Below are positions 9,879 through 17,700 of a DNA stretch of 33,820 bases, piece by piece. Origin of the DNA: Microcaldota archaeon (GTDB lineage: Archaea > Micrarchaeota > Micrarchaeia > Anstonellales > Bilamarchaeaceae). Numbering within the stretch: position 1 is the stretch's first letter; every line of letters starts with the position of its first letter. The stretch lies in contig JAHJDH010000003.1 in the NCBI GenBank assembly GCA_018812625.1, positions 1-33,820 on the forward strand. The letters run 5' to 3'. The notes beneath the pieces were generated by a model that ran no database searches, had not been told where the DNA came from, and worked only from the letters and a program-made list of their open reading frames with translations. A program made the position numbers and the translations under genes.

Positions 9879-9888
9879 TTTATATATA
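9879..9888 (+). promoter_or_regulatory. TATA box of the methyltransferase-like gene
   Basis: TTTATATATA preceded by purines (AAAAG, BRE-like) lies about 70 bases before the chosen ATG at 9957. Initiation near 9910 would give a leader of about 45 bases ending in GGAGGTTG. Confidence 0.55.
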
Positions 9889-9956
9889 GACATAAATTGC
9901 AACTAAGTTTCATCGTAGCCAGTGATAGGTTAGTTGTATTTTGGAGGTTGAAAAAA

Positions 9957-11006
9957 ATGAACGGTAGAGGTTTTAGAACTTTTAGAAATGTATCGACTTT
10001 TACATATGTTGGAAGAAACACTTCCCTGTATAACAGAGCGTTCAAATATAACGACCCAAAAAAAGAACCTTTGAAAATACTAATCGCCGGACCAGGACCT
10101 TTTGAACCTTTTTATGTTTCTTATTTAGGAAAACACAGTATTGATGCTGTTGATATCAGTCCGAAAATGTGTGATATAATCCATGGGATAAACAATGGAG
10201 CTTATGTTGACATGGAAACCCTGGCAGAAAAATGCCACAATGTAAATGACGATGGAAAGCCAAGGCCAAATAGAGATCTAAGTAATTCAGAAAGAGTTGA
10301 GCAGGCAGCAAAAGAGATGGCAATGCAGGGATTTGCACCAGAAGATTTCCTCTCAGGACGAAAAAGATTCTTCAGGGTGATGAATCCTAATGCAGACATC
10401 ACCACATTTGCAGAGGACATTTTTGCATTCCTTGAAAAGAAAGGAGGGTATGATGTTGTTGCAATGTGTACACTTTTTATCAACCTAAGAAAAACACTTG
10501 GAGATGAAGAGCTGGCAAAATTGTTTATTTCATTTAGAAAAGTTATGTCATGTGCAGACAGAAGAGATTCCGGAATTCTTGCAATAAGTGAAACACCAGC
10601 AGCTATCCATGGACCAAGAAATGTTGTTGGATTTATGGTTGATGCAGGATTCACAATTACAGACATGATTGTTGATAATCTTGTCAATGCAAGAGGTTCA
10701 CTTCGGGGCGGTTATGGGATCATATCAAGAGCAGATGGACATTTAACCAGGAAAAGAAGTGATATGGATATTAGAAAACTTAGAGAAGAATTTGACGGCG
10801 GAGTTTTCGCAGGCTCGGGTGTTTCAGCAATAGAGATGCCGGATGATGCACTGGTTTCATTCCTTGAAAATACTGATCGAGTTGTTCTTGCAGCGCTCAG
10901 AACCTCTCTGGAAAAAATGACAGTATTCACTGCAGACAAGCAAAAGCTCACTGATACTCTTCCTGAAACTAGAACTTCGTTTGGTCTCTCGGAATTAGAA
11001 CAATAA
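9957..11006 (+). CDS. Orphan class I SAM-dependent methyltransferase-like protein
   Basis: The start at 9957 is chosen over the track's TTG at 9897 because GGAGGT lies 8 bases upstream, giving 349 residues. Residues 40-52 (KILIAGPGPFEPF) look like the glycine-rich SAM-binding motif I, followed by an acidic strand end (DAVDIS, 63-68). YDVVAMCTLFINL (165-177) fits motif II/post-II at the end of a Rossmann strand. Residues 221-256 (RNVVGFMVDAGF ... GGYGIISR) resemble the late strands of the fold. The insert at residues 80-160 and the C-terminal tail at 265-349 are unrecognised. Substrate is unknown. It stands alone, divergent from the Asp-rich protein and followed by a T-rich terminator. Assignment to the methyltransferase superfamily is likely, and catalytic activity is inferred only. 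Confidence 0.75.
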   Translation: MNGRGFRTFRNVSTFTYVGRNTSLYNRAFKYNDPKKEPLKILIAGPGPFEPFYVSYLGKHSIDAVDISPKMCDIIHGINNGAYVDMETLAEKCHNVNDDGKPRPNRDLSNSERVEQAAKEMAMQGFAPEDFLSGRKRFFRVMNPNADITTFAEDIFAFLEKKGGYDVVAMCTLFINLRKTLGDEELAKLFISFRKVMSCADRRDSGILAISETPAAIHGPRNVVGFMVDAGFTITDMIVDNLVNARGSLRGGYGIISRADGHLTRKRSDMDIRKLREEFDGGVFAGSGVSAIEMPDDALVSFLENTDRVVLAALRTSLEKMTVFTADKQKLTDTLPETRTSFGLSELEQ

Positions 11007-11010
11007 TAAT

Positions 11011-11029
11011 ATTTTTTTATACTTTTTCT
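11011..11029 (+). terminator. Oligo-T terminator after the methyltransferase-like gene
   Basis: ATTTTTTTATACTTTTTCT begins five bases after the stop codon. It is a typical archaeal T-rich termination signal with no stem needed, and it separates this gene from the ATP-grasp gene. Confidence 0.5.
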
Positions 11030-11111
11030 CCAGCCCAACACCAAAATAAGAATGAATGAAAAAATCAGAAAATGGAAAATCTTATTAACAATTGGAACTT
11101 ACTGATATGCA

Positions 11112-12392
11112 ATGAAAATAGGAAAACGCCGCATGAATCTTCTTTTCGTATCAACAGATTTGAACATAGGATCCTTGATTATCAGAACAATAAACGAAGG
11201 CTCAAATGTCAAAGTCTATTCGTCAAAATACAAACATAATGCACTTGAGGGATTTCTTCCCGATAGTAAGTGGGTTGACAACTGGAAGGAACATATTGAC
11301 TGGGCTGATGTTATTATTTTCGATGATGTTGGTTGGGGAAAACATGCAGACAGATTAAGAAAAAAAGGAAAACTTGTAGTAGGTGGAAGCGAGTACACTG
11401 ACAAACTGGAAGTAGATCGCCAGTTTGGCCAGGAGGAACTGCAAAAAATTGGGATCAAGATACTTGATGAAACTGAGTTTTCAACAATAGACAAGATCAT
11501 CAATTACATCAAAAAAAATCCTGCCAGATATGTCCTTAAGCCATGCGGAGGACATGATTCTGATGGAACAATAGTTGCAGGTTCAAAAGACAGCAGCGAC
11601 CTACTCATACTGCTTGAGCATAATAGAAAACAATGGACAAAAAACAACAGATATTTTCTCCAGAAATTTGTTGAAGGAATAGAAGTTGCAGTTGGGGCAA
11701 CTTTTGATGGGAATGATTTTGTTTATCCAATCAACATAAATTTCGAGTACAAACGCCTTTTCAATGGAGGACTTGGACCACTGACATGGGAAATGGGAAC
11801 AGTACTCTTTCACACAAACAAAAACAAACTCTTCAATGAAACACTGCTAAAGATGAAGGAGCGCCTTAGAGCAGCATCTTACATAGGAGACATTGACATT
11901 AATTGCATAGTCAATAGCAACGGAATATTTCCTCTGGAATTTACATGCAGATTTGGTTTTCCAACCACTCAATTATTATGGGAGGCAAACACAAGAAATG
12001 CAAGCAATTACTTTTTTCATCTTGCTAGGGGCATGGTAAAAAACAAGCCTCCTCAAAAGGGATATACAGTAGGTGCACTTGTTTGCGTCCCACCATTTCC
12101 ATTTAATGATAATAATGAATCAGAAAAATACAAAGGAGCTCTCATAAGGTTTGAGAGAAATGATTTGTGCGGAGTGCATTTTGTTGATTCCATAAAAAGA
12201 AAAGGACAACATATTGTGAACGGTTCTTGTCCACTAATTGTATGCGGAAAGGCAGGTACAGTAAAAGAAGCTAGAAAAAAAATGTATGCAAGAATAGATA
12301 AAATCCAAATCGAAAACAAGTATTACAGAACAGACATTGGCGAAGGCTTGGAAAAAGAATCAAAAAAGCTAAAGGAATTAGGATATATCTAG
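11112..12392 (+). CDS. PurD-like ATP-grasp ligase (phosphoribosylamine-glycine ligase family)
   Basis: The protein has 426 residues, close to normal PurD length (about 420-440). ATP-grasp features are visible: an N-terminal pre-ATP-grasp domain (MNLLFVSTDLNIGS), the nucleotide-binding Lys in YVLKPCGG (140-147), LQKFVEGIEVAVG (183-195), GGLGPLTWEMGT (219-230, in the place of PurD's GPNTGGMG), and the metal-binding end GIFPLEFTCRFG. The N-terminus lacks the typical PurD GxGGREHA start, so the amine substrate may not be phosphoribosylamine. No other purine genes are nearby. This points to a paralogue with another carboxylate-amine ligation. The start at 11112 has no ribosome binding site; a TATA-like TCTTATTAAC about 25 bases upstream suggests a leaderless transcript. 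Met8 is an alternative start. The 3' end overlaps the convergent amidohydrolase by 4 bases. Confidence 0.8.
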   Translation: MKIGKRRMNLLFVSTDLNIGSLIIRTINEGSNVKVYSSKYKHNALEGFLPDSKWVDNWKEHIDWADVIIFDDVGWGKHADRLRKKGKLVVGGSEYTDKLEVDRQFGQEELQKIGIKILDETEFSTIDKIINYIKKNPARYVLKPCGGHDSDGTIVAGSKDSSDLLILLEHNRKQWTKNNRYFLQKFVEGIEVAVGATFDGNDFVYPININFEYKRLFNGGLGPLTWEMGTVLFHTNKNKLFNETLLKMKERLRAASYIGDIDINCIVNSNGIFPLEFTCRFGFPTTQLLWEANTRNASNYFFHLARGMVKNKPPQKGYTVGALVCVPPFPFNDNNESEKYKGALIRFERNDLCGVHFVDSIKRKGQHIVNGSCPLIVCGKAGTVKEARKKMYARIDKIQIENKYYRTDIGEGLEKESKKLKELGYI

Positions 12393-13210
12393 AAATCAAA
12401 GTTAAAGAATTGCTCAGCATTTTTATAGAAGAATTTTTTGTGCAACTTTTTCGGAACCATTTTACTTAGCCATGAAATGTACTCATTCATCCTAACAAGC
12501 GGCCAATCAGAACCATACATGACTTTTTCGCCATTGTCAAGATAATCAAGTACCCAGCGCATCCAGTGCCTATCAAGCTCATCATCATTTCTGATAGGCC
12601 CTTCCCTTAAACCTGAAAAATCCAGCGCAACATTCTCGTTTTTATACGCAATTTGCGCAGCATCAATCAGCCAGGGGTAACCCGCATGTGCCATCAATAT
12701 TTTTAGTTTTGGAAAGTCCACAGCAAGATCATCAACATGTATTGGATGCGCATATTTTTGATAGATTTTTTCTTCATGTGATTTGATTACTGCACCAGTG
12801 TGAACAATAACAGGAACTTCATAGTTCAAACAGAGCTTGTAGAATTTATGATATTTTTTGTCATTTGGATATGTTGGAAAATAAGATGGGAATATCTTTA
12901 TTCCATTGATAAGACCGCGTTTCATCTCCTGCTCAAGCATCTGAAAATGTTTGGGTCGAACCTTAATCGGATTGATGCCAAAAATGCATTTTATATTCTC
13001 ATTTTCAAGTGATATTTTCTTCAGCAACTCAATGTCCCTTGATAGGTCAGGATCATCACCAGAAGATATCAAAACACCTGCAACAAGATTGTGTTTTTTC
13101 ATCTCTAGCTTGAGGTTTTCTATGGTTGGAGTGATTCCTACTTCCTTAGAACTGTCCAGAACAGGACCAGTTGTTTGTGTCACATGGAGATGCGTATCAA
13201 TAATTTTCAT
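12389..13210 (-). CDS. Amidohydrolase-2 family metal-dependent hydrolase
   Basis: A 273-residue TIM-barrel hydrolase of the amidohydrolase-related type (family including ACMS decarboxylase-like enzymes). Candidate metal and catalytic residues are in place: His7 and His9 in DTHLH, His137 in VIVHTGA, His175 in LMAHAGYP and Asp235 in MYGSDWPL. Lys105 (GIKIFPSY) lies near the position where related enzymes may have a bridging Lys or substrate contact. The length suits a minimal barrel with no added domains. Substrate cannot be told from sequence; hydrolysis of C-N bonds or decarboxylation are family options. The ATG at 13210 follows an A-rich TATA element by about 29 bases with no Shine-Dalgarno, so it is probably leaderless. 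It converges on and overlaps the ATP-grasp gene by 4 bases. Confidence 0.85.
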   Translation of the reverse strand: MKIIDTHLHVTQTTGPVLDSSKEVGITPTIENLKLEMKKHNLVAGVLISSGDDPDLSRDIELLKKISLENENIKCIFGINPIKVRPKHFQMLEQEMKRGLINGIKIFPSYFPTYPNDKKYHKFYKLCLNYEVPVIVHTGAVIKSHEEKIYQKYAHPIHVDDLAVDFPKLKILMAHAGYPWLIDAAQIAYKNENVALDFSGLREGPIRNDDELDRHWMRWVLDYLDNGEKVMYGSDWPLVRMNEYISWLSKMVPKKLHKKFFYKNAEQFFNFDF

Positions 13211-13232
13211 CGGGTAGTATAATCATTGGTTT

Positions 13233-13245
13233 TTTTTAATACTAG
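13233..13245 (-). promoter_or_regulatory. TATA element of the amidohydrolase gene (leaderless)
   Basis: On the minus strand AGTATTAAAAAAA is centred about 29 bases before the ATG at 13210, and no ribosome binding site lies between. The 74-base gap also serves as the 3' flank of pdaD; the T run in ATTCATTTTTCCC is the only terminator candidate for pdaD. Confidence 0.5.
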
Positions 13246-13284
13246 GGATGGGAAAAATGAATAAATTTGGAGTCATATGAAGAC

Positions 13285-13833
13285 TCAAGGAAGCAACACG
13301 GCAACCGCAATGGCAGTAGTCCACTTTCCGCACTTATCACAAATTGCAGATTGAGTTATATTGGTGGTTTTGACAAAGTGCCCACTCATCTTGAATTCCT
13401 GCTTCTTATCGTCCCACGCCTTTTCAGGGTCAAATTCTATGCCCAAAGTAGACGCAAGCATTGAGGCTGCAAGATCCTCAGCGTATTCTCCTGCGCTTAT
13501 TTCAGTCTGCCCAAAACCATGGTGCTCTGAAAGATATCCATACTGATCCCGATTTGCAGGAATTGCCATTCCAACTGATGCTGCCATCAGACGGTTCGGC
13601 TCATTATCTTCAATTCGGGCCATAACGACAAAGGTTATCTGACCCGGCTTAATATGATTCAGACCCTCCTTTTTAGATATTATTTTTGCCCCTGGAGGGA
13701 GAATCGAAGATACTGTAACCAGATTGCATGTCTCTATACTAGCATCCCTCAATGCAAGCTCAAATGATTGTAACTTATCCTTTGACCTCCCTACTCCCTT
13801 GGTTAAAAACACTTTTGTCGGAACAAAACTCAT
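13285..13833 (-). CDS. pdaD: Pyruvoyl-dependent arginine decarboxylase
   Basis: This enzyme decarboxylates arginine to agmatine, the entry step to archaeal polyamines. The proenzyme cuts itself between two serines and the new N-terminal Ser becomes the pyruvoyl cofactor. The self-cleavage site is visible as Ser42-Ser43 in [10 protein letters not shown] conserved catalytic-type Glu103 lies in [12 protein letters not shown]. The length of 182 residues falls in the usual range for archaeal PdaD (about 155-195). The C-terminus carries CDKCGK (165-170), a single CxxC, and a hydrophobic AIAVAVLLP end. The start at 13833 is supported by GGAGG seven bases upstream. No speB/agmatinase or other polyamine gene is in the window. 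A degraded copy of this gene's 3' end lies about 950 bases away. Confidence 0.95.
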   Translation of the reverse strand: MSFVPTKVFLTKGVGRSKDKLQSFELALRDASIETCNLVTVSSILPPGAKIISKKEGLNHIKPGQITFVVMARIEDNEPNRLMAASVGMAIPANRDQYGYLSEHHGFGQTEISAGEYAEDLAASMLASTLGIEFDPEKAWDDKKQEFKMSGHFVKTTNITQSAICDKCGKWTTAIAVAVLLP

Positions 13834-13866
13834 TTTCTAGCCTCCATTAGTGCTTTTTCATATTCA

Positions 13867-13876
13867 TATTTTTAAA
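13867..13876 (-). promoter_or_regulatory. TATA box of pdaD
   Basis: The minus strand reads TTTAAAAATA about 38 bases before the pdaD ATG. Initiation 25 bases downstream gives a leader of roughly 12-15 bases that just holds the GGAGG ribosome binding site at 13841-13845. Confidence 0.5.
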
Positions 13877-13916
13877 CTGATTCTGTAAGTGAATTAAAAA
13901 CATACAGAATAGAGGA

Positions 13917-14168
13917 TTATCTCATAATCGGTTCATTCATAAGACTCAAGGCATGCCAGGCTAGAGCGCGATTATCAGGATGAGTATCTGGAGAGGTTGC
14001 AACCTTTATCAACTCTGGTTTGAAATTATTGTTTTTAAGATAACCAATAAATGAATGCGACTCAAAGCATGAGATTCTCAAAAATTCCTTTTTGCCACCC
14101 CTGAATTTTTCAAGTGCTTTTTTTCCAGTTTCTCTTCGAAGGTGTGCAGTCATGGCATTGTGTCCCAT
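13917..14168 (-). CDS. Small hypothetical protein, 83 residues
   Basis: I do not recognise this protein. It has a basic N-terminal half (HLRRETGKKALEKFRGGKKE) and a C-terminal half (PELIKVATSPDTHPDNRALAWHALSLM) whose helix pair resembles a single HEAT-like or ARM-like helical repeat. There is no signal peptide or membrane segment. ATG 14168 lies 28 bases after a TATA box, which supports a leaderless start at Met1; Met6 is the alternative. It lies upstream of pdaD on the same strand with an 83-base gap that has its own TATA box, so co-transcription is not required. It separates pdaD from the degraded pdaD tail copy. Confidence 0.6.
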   Translation of the reverse strand: MGHNAMTAHLRRETGKKALEKFRGGKKEFLRISCFESHSFIGYLKNNNFKPELIKVATSPDTHPDNRALAWHALSLMNEPIMR

Positions 14169-14190
14169 GCAAAAGAGTGTGTGCTAGTGT

Positions 14191-14200
14191 GTTTAAAAAT
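14191..14200 (-). promoter_or_regulatory. TATA box of the 83-residue protein gene
   Basis: The minus strand reads ATTTTTAAAC centred 28 bases before the ATG at 14168, with no ribosome binding site in between. This is the main evidence that the small ORF is a real gene. Confidence 0.5.
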
Positions 14201-14268
14201 AGGATATAGTCTCATCATTTAGAACATTTTGGCAAGTATAATTTTTGATATAGTAAAAGTCAAAAAGT

Positions 14269-14320
14269 TGGCAGTGATCAACTTCCCACACTTATTGCAG
14301 ATTTGATTATATTAGTAGTT
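14269..14320 (-). pseudogene. Decayed fragment of a pdaD 3' end
   Basis: Aligned by eye to pdaD positions 13311-13369, this stretch matches at 42 of 52 bases with one 7-base deletion. On the minus strand it encodes TTNI..SAI, as pdaD does, then loses frame after the deletion and meets a TGA. It corresponds to the C-terminal CxxC region of PdaD. The simplest reading is the remnant of a second pdaD copy. The rest of the 217-base gap holds the two divergent promoters and nothing else I can identify. Confidence 0.7.
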
Positions 14321-14334
14321 CCATCCATAAACAA

Positions 14335-14350
14335 TTATAAATAATATAAT
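14335..14350 (+). promoter_or_regulatory. TATA box of the small-helical/giant-protein operon
   Basis: TTATAAATAATATAAT is a strong archaeal TATA-like sequence 40-50 bases before the ATG at 14386. Initiation near 14366 leaves a leader of about 20 bases containing a weak purine-rich site (GGTAGAG). This is the only promoter I can place for the giant gene. Confidence 0.6.
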
Positions 14351-14385
14351 AGTGTAAGTGAAGTAATTGAAATGCGGTAGAGTAT

Positions 14386-14745
14386 ATGGCGAAGCAAAGT
14401 AGCACATCAAAAAGAAGCTCTAGAAAAAAAATTACAAATACCTCAGACATTGTTAAAAAATCGGCCATGTATGAAAAAGACCTTAACGTACTCGAAGATG
14501 AGACACTAAGAAAAGTAAACAAATCTATTTCTGCTTTGGAAGTTGCGCTGGCGGGTTGGGAAGCATCAAAAGATAAGCCAGAATATCTTAGATCAAAATA
14601 CCAAAAATATGAAAGATTTCACAAGGAACTAGCCATGTGGACAAAAAAAATACTTCATGCTAGAAAACTTAAACGGCCTGTTGATGAAAGGGTGGAACTG
14701 CTCAGAGATTTTGTAAAAATCTGCAGTTCTTACAGCAGGAGTTAA
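14386..14745 (+). CDS. Small basic helical protein encoded just upstream of the giant protein
   Basis: A 119-residue protein that I do not recognise. The N-terminal 20 residues are a Ser/Lys/Arg-rich disordered tail (KQSSTSKRSSRKK). The remainder is almost entirely predicted amphipathic helix (YEKDLNVLEDETLRKVNK, EYLRSKYQKYERFHKE), basic overall, with no signal or membrane segment. Its stop codon lies 4 bases before the ATG of the 6,342-residue ORF, and the giant's ribosome binding site (AGGAG) is inside this gene's last codons. The two are therefore almost certainly co-transcribed and may be translationally coupled. A partner or chaperone role for the giant protein is inference from this arrangement. 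Confidence 0.75.
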   Translation: MAKQSSTSKRSSRKKITNTSDIVKKSAMYEKDLNVLEDETLRKVNKSISALEVALAGWEASKDKPEYLRSKYQKYERFHKELAMWTKKILHARKLKRPVDERVELLRDFVKICSSYSRS

Positions 14746-14749
14746 TCAA

Positions 14750-17700
14750 ATGGCACAAAGATCAAGAAGAGGTCCGGAAAGAACTGAAGAAGTAATACCA
14801 GTACAGCAACCTCTTCGGCACGGACAACCTCCTCCAGTGCAACAGCAGAATCTTGAGGCTCTCAGTGCAGATACAGACAGGCAACTAATCCCAGTTTTAA
14901 ACCAAGGCCCTCGTGTTGCTGAGCTCATAAGACAAACAGACCCTGAGTCAATGGAGGTATTACACCAGGCTAACGAACTTGTTCAATGGGCGGATAGTAG
15001 AAGCGGCTCAAAGATTAATGGTAGAGAGTATTCCAATGAAATCAACTACATAGGCAACCTCGCAAGACAGGCAAGAGATACTCGTGACCCAGCCGTTCTT
15101 CAGAGGGCAAGAGGGATGGTTTATTCATTTGCCCTCATGATCAGCACGCAGGTTCGCCTTGATGCAGAAGCTGCAGGCACCCCTGAAGCAGCCCACCTTA
15201 CCCAGATGATTGAACGCTCAAGACAATTCTTCACAAATCCAGAGGAACTGCACAGAACCATGGGTTCGGCTATGGCATCGTGGATGTACATAGAGAACAG
15301 GCAGGTTTACGATGCAGCTCCGGAAATGAAACAAAATCTTTTCAACTCAGTTGAATCTTTCTCCGACCCATCCAGGGAAGTGAGACCAGAACAAATGAGC
15401 CAAGCATTCTCAACAATCACGAGCAGCCTTGACTCGGTAGTTATGAGAATGGAAGGCACGCAAGCAAACATGCAGGCTGCGCTGATGAGTCAAGTGCACA
15501 TGCTGGTTTCGCTGGAAGCTATCAGAGAAACGATGAAAGGAAAGATGGAGAAACTTGATAAGGCAATCAAAAAAATGACTGAAGCGCTTTCAGATTCGAA
15601 AAAAACAGAAGAAGAAAAAGAAAAAGAAGTAGCGATGGTTGAGAAGGAAATCAGAGATTTTGTTGCTGAGGCAATTGATGTTGCGCTTGCAGATGCAAAG
15701 GCTCCACCTGAACTTCTCGCTGCAATGGGAAAAGCAAGAGAATTCCTGAAGAATCCAAAACTCCGCGAGAGAGGACAGCGTATCCTGATGGCAGGAATTG
15801 CCTATTTCAACAGCAGACTTGTACTAAACCTTCCTGAAAATCAAAAACTTAAAAAAGCCCTGCTCGATGCAGTTTCCAAACTTGCAGACAATCAAAAACC
15901 AATTTCTGCAATGCTGAGAAGGAGACTGATTTCAATTCAGATGGGCATCAGCGCTGCATTGAAAAGTGCAGAAGGAAGACCTGAAATTGTAATTGCCAGG
16001 ATAAGCGAGTCTCTGGACAACCTGAAGGCAATGGCAGCTACGGCAGGCAACAAATACCTCTCCAAAACAATCGATTACATCAAAAAACTAGTTAAAGGCA
16101 TCAAAGATCCAAGAGAATTGAAAATAATCGTGGGTTTGATGGGTTACATCAGAGGCTCCCTCGATGGACTTTCGAAGATGCCAGCAGAAACAAAAGATGA
16201 GAAAGAAACAAGGGACAATGTTGCCACACTTGTTGCGAATGCAGTTCTTGTTTCTCTTAAAGAACCGCGTTCTGAAGCAGCGAAAATGGCAAGGCTGCTC
16301 GCAGGAGTATATGCAGGATTCAAAAATGGCGCGCTGCTGCTAAGCATAAGCAAGGGACTCAATGAAGGAAGCATTGTAGTTGATGAGGCAAAAGAAAAGG
16401 TAGCTGCGTTTATTCTCCGTGAGGCAGATGCATCCATCGCGAGGATAAAAGAATCAAGTCCTGAGCTTGCCAAAAGAATCGCAAGATTTTTCGGAACGCT
16501 CCGAAAGAATCCTGGCAGTACAAGCACAGGCATTTTTTCCCGCGCCCTTGATGTTCTGGGATTGTCAAAATTCATATCCGATAAGGTCATCCCACACAAG
16601 AACAAAAAGATCAGGAAAGGACTGCTGGATATTGCAGGGGAAGCTCTTGGAGCGCTCGAGAAAGGAGACCGTGAAGGTTTTGACTCTTCGGTTGGAGTGG
16701 CAGCTGCTCTTCTTGATATGCCAGAGCAGGAGGCAGAGGCAGTCATTGATGGGCATGCACAGAAGGCAGAGGAAGCAAAGCAAGAGAAGGAGCTTGGCAG
16801 ATACCAAACGTTCATGGCCCTTGAGGGATTCCTAGGCAAGTTCGGCCAGATGGAACTGGCAGATGACAAACTTAAACAATCAATTTCCTTCGTAAGAAGG
16901 ACAATAGAAAAAATCCAGGAGAGAATCCAGAATGGAGAGGATGTCGGCCAGGGCACGATGAAGAATCTTGAGAAGATGATTTCCTTGGTCGAAGCAGCTG
17001 CTGGGATTCTCAAGGAAAGAACTGGCTGGGATGTAAAGGGACAGGAGAAAATTCTTGGGCAGGGCATGGCAGCATTCGTTCTTGCAGGGCAATTAAGCAC
17101 AATGTCGAACATCATGAAAGGCCCGCAAAAAATGAGCGTTGAAGAAGTGGCAAGAACAGTACTTGGAGAAGGCGCAACAAAAGATGAGGTACGCATCCTT
17201 GCTGATGAATACAAAAAAGAGAATTTAGATAGCAGAATCCGGGAACTTGGAAACCTGGCGAGCTTGCACATATACATTGCACAAAAATATGATGAGTCGC
17301 ACAGCGCAGAAGACAAGAAAAGATTCCTTGGAATGAGCAGCGACATCGCAGATGGCAAGATGTCACAAGGAAAAGCACTCCAGAATTTGGCAAAAGATTA
17401 CGCCGAGCAACTTGGCAAAATAAAGATACAAGACCCAGCAATCAAATCAATATTTGAAAGGATAATCAAGAGCCTTGACTCCCCCACAATCAAATTACTT
17501 GGCATGGCGCAAGATGGCATCGAATTGGCGAAAACAATTCAGCATGAGGAAAACATGCTTAGCATGAAAGAGTATGAGGGTATACGAGAAACTTCAATGC
17601 TCATGCTACGAAATGCCCTCACCCTCCTGCAGAACGGTGTGGAAAGTGAAAATGTCAATTCCATAATCGAACTTGCAAGAATGCTCCGGGAGAACCACAA

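Noticed and set aside
9897-9956. Longer TTG start of the methyltransferase-like gene given by the track
   Set aside because: The added 20 residues have no homologous look, lie close to the predicted transcription start, and lack a ribosome binding site, whereas ATG 9957 has GGAGGT at good spacing.
10202-10687. 161-residue minus-strand ORF opposite the methyltransferase-like gene
   Set aside because: It is a shadow frame with no start signal; the plus frame contains the SAM-binding motifs and a proper ribosome binding site.
14372-14380. Two-codon ORF (ATG CGG TAG) in the leader of the giant operon
   Set aside because: Upstream mini-ORF control is not an established archaeal mechanism and nine bases can arise by chance. 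It is noted only because it overlaps the weak ribosome binding site.
16144-17358. 404-residue minus-strand ORF within the giant gene
   Set aside because: It is a mirror of the giant's codon pattern: Ser/Phe/Ala-rich low-complexity text with no domain, promoter or ribosome binding site. The plus frame is continuous and has clear domain structure.
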